DNA of 64,000 nucleotides from Neocallimastix lanati (nom. inval.) (lineage: Eukaryota; Neocallimastigomycota; Neocallimastigomycetes; Neocallimastigales; Neocallimastigaceae). The notes under the pieces are model-generated. The model was not told where the DNA came from and ran no database searches. It worked only from the letters and a program-made list of their open reading frames with translations. The stretch covers positions 389,001-453,000 of the forward strand of contig JACVTC010000012.1 in the NCBI GenBank assembly GCA_016946835.1. The letters are read 5' to 3'. Position numbers and translations under genes: made by a program. The number at the start of each line of letters is the position of its first letter. Position 1 is the stretch's first letter. Shown here piece by piece: positions 56,543-64,000 of this stretch.

Positions 56543-58183
56543 TTAAAGATTTTTATGCCATAACGCATGCTTTGCGCATTCGCTTAAGCTGTAGTATTCA
56601 GCTTCAGCAGTGGACGTTGAAACACAATGCTGTAGTTTAGAAAACCAGCTAGTTGGAGTAGGTCCCATCATCATAAGAAAACCGGATGTGGATTTCCTAG
56701 ATCCTGGATCGCCAGCATAATCTGTATAGACAAATATTTTGAGGTTCATATTCTTTTCTACCATGATTCCATAATTTATATATCCTCTTAAATATATGAA
56801 AATTTTGAGCATGTTTTCCCAATCTTCTAATGTTGGTTGACGTGCCTTTCTCGATGCTCGAGTGACTCCAAACAAAATATCTGGTCGAGTGCATATGGCT
56901 AAATATAGTAGATTTCCAATAGCACTCCTATATGTTGTTTCATTAAATTTTGTCTTTCTTAGATTTTCATTTTCTTTTGGTATAAAGTTTCTAAGCGGGG
57001 TTAATTTGTTTATTTTATATTTATTTAAAATATCTTTCACATACCTTGATTGATGAAGAATATAACCATTTTGGACCTTTTCAAATTTGATTCCAATAAC
57101 GAATTTGACATCTCTAATATCTTTGATGTTGAATTTCTCTTTAATTGATTTTTTGACGTCATTTATTTCATTTTCCTTTCCTGCAATAAGAATGTCGTCT
57201 ACGTAGACTGATAATATACAAATTATGTTTTTATCATTATCAAATTTTACATACAGACATGGTTCACTTTTAATTCTCCTAAAGTTCATTTTAAGTAACT
57301 CTTCATTTAATTTGTTGTTCCATTGTTTTCCGGCCTGTTTCAATCCATAAAGTGTTTTCTTGAGTTTCCAAAAATATTTTCCATGAGAATAGTGTCCTTC
57401 AGGTGCTATCATGTATATATCTTCTTCTATTGGGGCATTTAAGTATGCCGAATTTACATCTATTTGTTTTATTTTAAAATTATTTATAACGGCTATTACA
57501 GAAAATACTCTAAGTGTGTCCTGTTTTAGTGTTGGGGCAAAGGTTTCTTTATAATCAATTCCGTATTTTTGATTATAACCTTTCGCCACCAATCTGGCTT
57601 TTCTCTTGATGATATCTCCTTCGGAATTCCTTTTTAGTTTAAATACTCATCTTGAAGATATTACATTGGTGTTTGGGGGAATTTTTCTTATGATATCGAA
57701 CACTTTAAGTTTCTCCATATTTGTTAGTTCTTCTCGGATTGCTTTTATCCATTCTATTTTATCCTTTAATTTGAATATGTCATTATAATTTATTGGTTCT
57801 TTAAACTGATCTATTAAGGAATTAATTATATTAACTTTATTGTTTTTGTTAGACTTAAAACGTTTTTTTAATTTGTTATTGTTAAATATTAACTTTCTTT
57901 TAGATGTGCTGTGTAATGAAAGGATTTTATTTAATTGATGACTTAAAAAATTTTCGTTATTAGTGTTATTTATAGTAAATTGTGATGCGTTGGTATCTGA
58001 ATAATTTTTTATTGAATTGTTATTGATTTTTTTTTTGTTACTGATTTTACCATTATTATTAATTTCTCCTTCATTATTATTTTTGTTGTAATTTTTATTG
58101 TTTCCATTATAATTATTATTGATTGTGTTGTTTTTATTTATTGTAGAATCAACTTTATTATCATTGACCTTTTTATTTTTCAT
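56543..58183 (-). pseudogene. Copia reverse transcriptase and RNase H remnant
   Basis: Asn/Lys-rich spacer, then reverse transcriptase (EWIKAIREELTNMEKLKVF, QKYGIDYKETFAPTLKQDT, IDVNSAYLNAPIEEDIYM, YGLKQAGKQWNNKL, YVDDILIAG) and RNase H (YTDYAGDPGSRKSTSGFL, STSTAEAEYYSLSECAKH). Catalytic YVDD is present. Part of the broken copia element. Confidence 0.85.
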
Positions 58184-59103
58184 GAAATTATTTTCTTTAT
58201 TATTGTTATTATTTTGAATAATATAATTTTCATTGTTATTGTTATTGTTATTGTTATTGTCTTTATTGTTGCTTTGATGTTCTTTTCATTGCTGTAATTA
58301 TCATTGCTGTAATTGTTATATTTTGAATAATTGTCTTCAAGGTGTTTTAAATTTTTAATAAAATTGTTATTTGTATAATCAGCCTCTCCGAACTTGTTAT
58401 TGGTGTAATGGAAATAGATATTGCCAGGTTGATTTTCTAGGAACTCAACAGTTCTGGAAAGAATAATTTTATGATTTATAATATCTAGAATTTTATACGC
58501 TTTTGTATTTTCGCTATAGCCTAGAAAGATAGCAGGATGAGAATTATTGTCAAATTTTGAGCGACATTCATTAGGGATGAAAAAATAAACACGACATCCA
58601 AAAACTCGAAAATTATTATAATTAACTGGTTTATTGTATAATATTTCATAGGGAAATTTATAGTTAATTCCCTGATGAGGTAAACAATTATGAATAAAAT
58701 TTGCAGTATCAACTGCAAACTCCCAAAAGTTATGACTTAATTTTGATTCGTTTAGGAGTGATTTGGCGCAGTAGATTAATGTTCCGTTAAAGCGTTCAGA
58801 TCGTCCGTTTTGTGCTAGATTATATGGGACTGTAAATTGTTGAATAATTCCGTTAGTTTGGCAGAATTGTTCAAAACTTTTGTTCTTAAATTCCTTACCA
58901 TTGTCAGTTCAAATATATTTTATTTTAGTATTAAAAATATTTAATATTCTGTTATACCAGAGGGTGAATTTTTCAAAAGTTTCATATTTATTTGTAATGA
59001 AGATTATCCATCCAAACGTGAAAAATCATCTAGGATTGTTAGAAAATATTTATAACCATTTAAGGAAGTTGTAACTGGTCCTACCAAGTCCATATGAATT
59101 AAC

Positions 59104-60465
59104 TCAAAAATGTGAAAAGTTTTTTTTTTTAACGTTTTTATATGGTTTATTTTTGAGTTTTGAGTTAATACATATTTGGCATTTTTCTGGTGGAATTATT
59201 TTATTTAACTTAACTTTGACTAAGGAAATGTTGAAATGACCTAGGCGGCGATGCCAGAGGTCCATAATTTGGCTTTTGTTTAAGTGCGTGTAACTAATTT
59301 CGTTTGTGATATTAAATCTTTTTTTATCGAATATTATTGGAAACTTTGAAAAATAAATTTTAAAAGTATTTTTAAGATTTGACAAAATGTCACATACTCT
59401 ATTACCATTATTGTCGTAAATTGTAGCTCTTGGTAAATTGTTAAAATTATTGAAAACGACTTTATAATTTTGTAATATTAATTGATTAATTGATATTAAG
59501 TTTTTATATATTTGGTTTGAATAATATACATTCTTTAAAACAAATTTATGATTATTTATATATCCTTCAAAATTGCCTAAGTGACTTTCGATTATTTCTT
59601 TACTATTGGGTAAAGATATATTTATTTTGCATTTTCTTATATTTGTTAATTGATTTAAATTATTTGTTATGCTGATGGAAGCTCCAGAATCAAGTATCCA
59701 GCATGTGATATTGTTATTGTTGACTATGTCAGATTGATTGTTATTATTAATTATTGCGTAATTAATTTCAAAACACCTTTCAGTATTATAGTCAGTTGAA
59801 AAATCTTCCTGAATGTCGCTGTTATAATTATTTATATTATTAATATTATAATTGTTATTTTTATCGGTATTTTTCTTGCTAGACTTATAATTTCTTTTGC
59901 AGTTTAATTTTCTACTTTTATTGTAATATCTATTCTTCTTTTTGTTATTACTCTTTTTATTTCTCCAGCATTCTTTTTTAAAATGACCAAATTTTCCGCA
60001 CAAGTAGCATTTACCATTTTTTCTTTTTCTTTTGTTGTTCTTTTTAATTTGGTCATTGTTATTCTTGTTGTGTATTGTAACATTAAAGATACTTTGTTAA
60101 CTCTCGGTTATAGTATTTTCTCTAATTTTTGAAAATATTATGTCTGGAATAATTCTCTCTAGATAACTGCAGCAACCCTTCCAGTTATTATTGAATTGAA
60201 AGACATTTACCCATCGAATGTTTTCTGGTAAAGATCGATTTAATATCCCAACCTTTACATTATCGCTAAGGTCACTGTCTATTCTCTCAAGGTCATCAAT
60301 TAAGTTTTGAAATTTTGATAGAAATATGTGTATGTCATCTTCCATGTTGTATTTTAACTTATTGAGTTTATCCTTTAATATCATCTTTTGATGTTCTTCT
60401 CCCATTGTGAATGAGTTATTAAGTAGTTTCCAAATTTCGTAGGCAGTTTTATTATTACTATTCAA
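59104..60465 (-). pseudogene. Copia gag end, zinc knuckle, protease and integrase start remnant
   Basis: The gag part (60465-60097) shows the UBN2-like stretch NNKTAYEIWKLLNNSF and NRSLPENIRWVNVFQ. The next open stretch (60003-59104) has the CCHC knuckle, a basic Asn-rich linker, the protease motif DSGASISI, and the integrase pre-core (LWHRRLGHFNISLV, CQICINSKLKNKP). Broken. Confidence 0.8.
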
Positions 60466-60843
60466 GATCCTTTTTGTATTTTCACCGAGACTGTTTGTGA
60501 TTATCCACTTGACAAGTATATCATTTTTGATGTCTTCTTCCGACGTTCCGAGTTCATATACAAGAGATGTATCAAATTTATCCGTAATATAATCGTTTAA
60601 ATTTCCTCTTATATCCTTTTTTCTTAATTTCTTGACCTTTTGATCCCCAATGTAGCTGTCTAAATTATTAATGCTTAAAAGGTAGAGGATGTTGGTTTTC
60701 CATTTTAAGAAATTTTCCGTAGTCAGTTCCGTAACATGATTAAAATTTTCTGAATAATTAAAGGAGAATCCTTTTGGGTTTGGATTTTCTTAAGTAATAT
60801 TAGTTACTTGATTGTTATTGAGTCTATTTGTTCTTTTAGCCAT

Positions 60844-62620
60844 ATTAATTAATTTTGAAATATGTTGTTTAGAGTTTGTTTATTTTAATTGTAGTATTAT
60901 TTTTATTGTGTTTAAAAATTGTACATTTTTTAAAAATTTTATTTACTTTTTACATGTTTTGTTAATAGTCCTATGATTTATATTAAATTTTGTATATCAT
61001 TGGATATTGATTGTTACTATTTTAGGAACAAACTTAAATTATTATCATTCCTGTGAAAATGATCAATAATATTACTATCGTTTATATTAAATTAATAGAA
61101 TTTTAAATTATATAATATAATTCTGTTCAATAGTTTGGCTATCCTATTGTTTAGGTTTAATTTATATTTTATTTTTGTATTTTGTTTATATGTTATGGTA
61201 ATATTCCCTGACTAAAGTTGTTACCTTTAAATTATTGTTTCATATTTTTATGATTCATGTGTGTTCCGTTTAATCATGTCATAAGACATTATATTATTAA
61301 TGTTTAATGATTGTTTTTTGTTAATGGATATTTATTTAATTAAGTTTACATGTCATTATTTATCTGTTTATATTAACTTGGAAATATATTTAATATTTCT
61401 ATTATGATTGGTTTTTTTGTTATGTTTAATGAAAATATGATTTTAAATATATAAATAAATACAATAAGTTTATTTATATTAAAATAATATTTTAATTAGT
61501 TATTTGTAATTGTTTTTATCCTTTAATGTAGTCTTTTGTATAATATAGATCTCAAACCCATAATATTTTGAATTTCCTCTTGAAGTATATATGACTTATA
61601 TATTAATATTCATATAATTTTGAATTATATTTATTTTATTTAATTTTGTATTTTATTTTAACTTTCAGCTTATCTTGTATAGCTGACCTTTTATTTTAAC
61701 TCTCAGCTTATTTTGCACAGCTGACCTTTTATTTCAATTCTCAGCTTATTTTTGCATAGCTGACCTTTTGTTTCAATTTTGTATACTTCAAGAGGATAGT
61801 TATATTTGTTCCTTTTAATTAATATTAAAATAATAGTATTTTTCATATATAAATATAGGTATTAGAATTTTGTAATATTCAGTTAATTAAATATATATAT
61901 ATTGAATAACACTTTACTTTTTTTTTTTTTTTTTTATTCTCAATTAGTTGAGATCGATACTCTTAATTTGATAAAAAGGGTTAAGAGACACTCAATATAA
62001 TAAATACAAATATAGTTTTATTTTATAAAGATAAGAATGTGTTTTAAAATATTTTATTATAAAGTATTTATTAATTATAAAAAATAGAGAAGATATTTTT
62101 AAGAAGAATTTTATTTCTCTTAATTTATATAAGTATATTTAATTTATTTATGATAACTTATTGGTTAATGATATATTAAAAACTTAAATGATAAATGTTT
62201 ATTTTTTTAACAATAAAAAAAATTTTTTTTTTCAAAATAATTATATATAATTTTGATATTATGATAATTGAATAATATATATAATTATTAATAATTAATT
62301 TTGAAATTTAAATTGGAAATGTAATCTTAGAATTTTATTTTGAAATTTTGAAATTTCAATTTCGAAAATTGAAAAAATAAAATAAAATTAATTATGAAAT
62401 ATATATGAAATATGTATATAAGTTAAATGTCCTATTAGCATAAATATGAATAATATTTTGCTATTTTAACTGTAAATATTAAAATGAATTGCTGAAATTT
62501 AAATTCAAAATTTTGAAATTTATTATTATTTATTATATTTTTGCATTTATAATTAATTTTACTTATTCTCTATAAGGTAGAATATTTTCAATATGGATAT
62601 TTCTTTTTAATATTACTCCT
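60844..62620. other. A/T-rich tract with structured repeat
   Basis: Upstream side of the copia element. A structured block lies at 61575-61796 (separate entry); a T17-T18 run lies at about 61919-61936. The remaining DNA is A/T filler with no gene. A copia LTR may be hidden here but could not be delimited. Confidence 0.5.
61575..61796. repeat. 15-bp inverted repeat enclosing three tandem hairpins
   Basis: TCCTCTTGAAGTATA (61575-61589) and its exact reverse complement (61782-61796) flank three 38-bp units. Each unit has TCAGCT and AGCTGA as arms of a small hairpin (61665-61686, 61703-61724, 61741-61763). Confidence 0.75.
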
Positions 62621-63050
62621 TACCTATCTTCCTGTAGTTTCACCGTATTCCAAGTTATTTCCTTTATCGTATAAGGGCCAATATAGTATGGGTCCAATTT
62701 TTGTCTTTGAAATAATAATTTTCACCTTATCTCCAATTTTATACTCAGGAAGTTCTTCCATACTTCTTTTCGCTTTTCTTCTAGTTTTCCAATAATTAAT
62801 TGAGCCCAATTTTTTGTTTGCAGCATCCTTTACCCATTTAGTATATTCCAAAATTCTTTCTATTAATACTTCGTCAATTGAGCATTCAACAAATTCCTCC
62901 AAAGAATCCAATAAAGTAATTTCAAAAGGAAGTAAATCTTCTCTTCCATATAAAAGTTCAAAACTAGAGTATCCACTAACAGAGGATTTTGCCGTCCTAA
63001 TAGTCCACAAAGCCAATGGTAACAGAGTATCCCATTCATCGTTACAAATA
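62620..63050 (-). pseudogene. Gypsy-type integrase C-terminal fragment
   Basis: Minus-strand reading gives MALWTIRTAKSSVSGYSSF, ELLYGREDLLPFEI and later YKIGDKVKIIIS and KIGPILYWP, the end of a retroelement integrase (catalytic core end plus the region that precedes the GPF/Y module). It stands alone among A/T filler. Broken. Confidence 0.7.
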
Positions 63051-63138
63051 TAATTTGTTGGTTATTACAATATTAAAAATAGATTAATAATCAATTTAAT
63101 AATTGTTATTTTTAACAATTTTCATATATGTAAATCAT

Positions 63139-63276
63139 AAATTTATGTATTGTAATTTTATTACTTTAATTAATTATTAAAGATTTTATTAAATTTTTAT
63201 AATTTTTAGCAATAATTATAAAAATTTAATAAAATCTTTAATAATTAATTAAAGTAATAAAATTACATAAATTTTT
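63139..63276. repeat. Foldback palindrome with ~60-bp arms
   Basis: The left arm (63139-63203) and right arm (63215-63276) are reverse complements over about 61 bases with one 4-nt insertion in the left arm; 50 bases pair without mismatch. The loop is 11 nt. It could be a MITE-like foldback element or a recent inverted duplication. Confidence 0.85.
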
Positions 63277-64000
63277 AATATTAGTTTAGTGTAGTTCAAT
63301 TTATATAATAATAATAATAATAAGAGTTTATTAAAATAAAATTATAAAAAAATTAAAAAAAAATAATAATTAATGAAGATTATAATATATTTTTATTAAA
63401 GAAATAGAAAAAGAACAATAAAAATGTTTGATTGTGGTTGATATTAATAAATATTATTGTTTAAAATAAAGCTGTATAATTTTTTAATAAAATAAAATCA
63501 ATAAATAACTAAACTAATACAATAAAAAAATAAATAATAAGAGTGAAATATTATTACAGTTCCTATTAATTATTCGATTTAGAATATAAAGCTTCTATAA
63601 ACATAACTAAAATTAGATACAATGTCCCAAACTTTTTGGTGGAGAATCCGGGCATATGTCTATTAGAAGTTTTATGAAAATAAATTAAATAATTATACAA
63701 ATTACATGTAAAATAATAATAATATTTATAAATAAATAAATTAAATTAATAAAAATAAGATAAAAATAAAAATATATATATATATTTAAATTGTATTAAT
63801 AATAATAACTAATATAATAGTTGTTTAAAAATTAGATAATTATATTTAATATTTATTAGAAATAAATAATTAAAGTTATTAGGTTTTTTGTATAGCTCAT
63901 TTAGAGATATAATTATATGAGATAAATTATATTACTATATTACTATTAGGTTATAGAGTAGATAACAAATAGTATATTAGTTTAGAGAATATAAGTTATA
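63277..64000. other. A/T-rich tract with second tRNA-type primer site
   Basis: No gene. At 63637-63653 the sequence TGGTGGAGAATCCGGGC marks the start of another LTR element internal region running off the right edge; the LTR to its left was not delimited. Confidence 0.55.

Larger units (their letters stand above)
56290..60843 (-). mobile_element. Broken Ty1/copia element
   Basis: Minus-strand order: gag (60843-60005, start ATG at 60843), CCHC knuckle (CGKFGHFKKEC, about 60003), protease (CWILDSGASISITNN, about 59700), integrase (WHRRLGHFN, about 59250, and a further part at 58850-58400), Asn-rich spacer (58183-57900), reverse transcriptase and RNase H (57660-56290). It is broken, with several breaks, and older than the copia at 11197-16965. 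Clear LTRs were not resolved. Confidence 0.85.

Overview
The window is extremely A/T-rich eukaryotic DNA that looks like a repeat-dense stretch of an anaerobic gut fungus genome (Neocallimastigomycota; inferred). Reasons: A/T-only intergenic tracts with long poly(A) and poly(T) runs; Asn-rich proteins; remnants of large secreted proteins that combine a signal peptide, beta-trefoil lectin domain, hevein-type chitin-binding domain, Thr-rich linkers and DUF4874/DUF4832; a FLYWCH-MULE transposase gene; and several lineages of Ty3/gypsy (including chromoviruses) and Ty1/copia elements. No intact housekeeping gene, rRNA or convincing functional tRNA was found.

Layout. 1-3534 (-): decayed secreted lectin / chitin-binding / DUF4874-DUF4832 host gene, running off the left edge. 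5042-9420 (-): broken chromovirus with a 3' LTR that carries a tRNA-like segment. 9421-11196: LTR relics and A/T filler. 11197-16965 (+): young Ty1/copia element with identical 290-bp LTRs and an ATTTT target duplication. 17431-21966: a pile of LTRs of three families and a broken gypsy gag/protease element. 22155-22790 (-): 3' end of a second secreted lectin-like host gene, against a decayed copia (22773-24770). 25063-25616: solo LTR with a TCATG duplication next to a tRNA-like sequence. 27475-34017: broken gypsy element with near-identical LTRs that holds a SINE (13-bp target duplication) and an opposite-strand gypsy fragment. 34018-38247: copia integrase fragment, then nested LTRs, one with about 23 copies of a 54-bp tandem repeat. 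38249-44508 (-): chromovirus with long open frames and much higher GC than its surroundings. 45955-46330: GC-richer island with a tRNA-like core. 46728-48145 (+): FLYWCH-MULE transposase gene with one shift. 48335-55935: partial LTRs, a long leader and a broken gypsy gag-pol. 56290-60843 (-): broken copia. 61575-61796: a 15-bp inverted repeat around three tandem hairpins. 62620-64000: gypsy integrase fragment, a foldback palindrome and a second tRNA-type primer site.

The most interesting signal is in the LTRs of one gypsy superfamily (LTR starts TGTAAGAA...). The bases directly after the LTR (ATAATAACTCTT) are the exact complement of a 12-mer about 35 nt downstream of the LTR TATA box, the arrangement expected for Tf1-style self-priming. 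The same LTRs hold two hairpins and a probable H-type pseudoknot upstream of TATA whose arms co-vary between copies. Other elements here instead carry a conventional tRNA-type primer site (TGGTGGAGAATCCGGGC), so two priming strategies seem to coexist within 64 kb.
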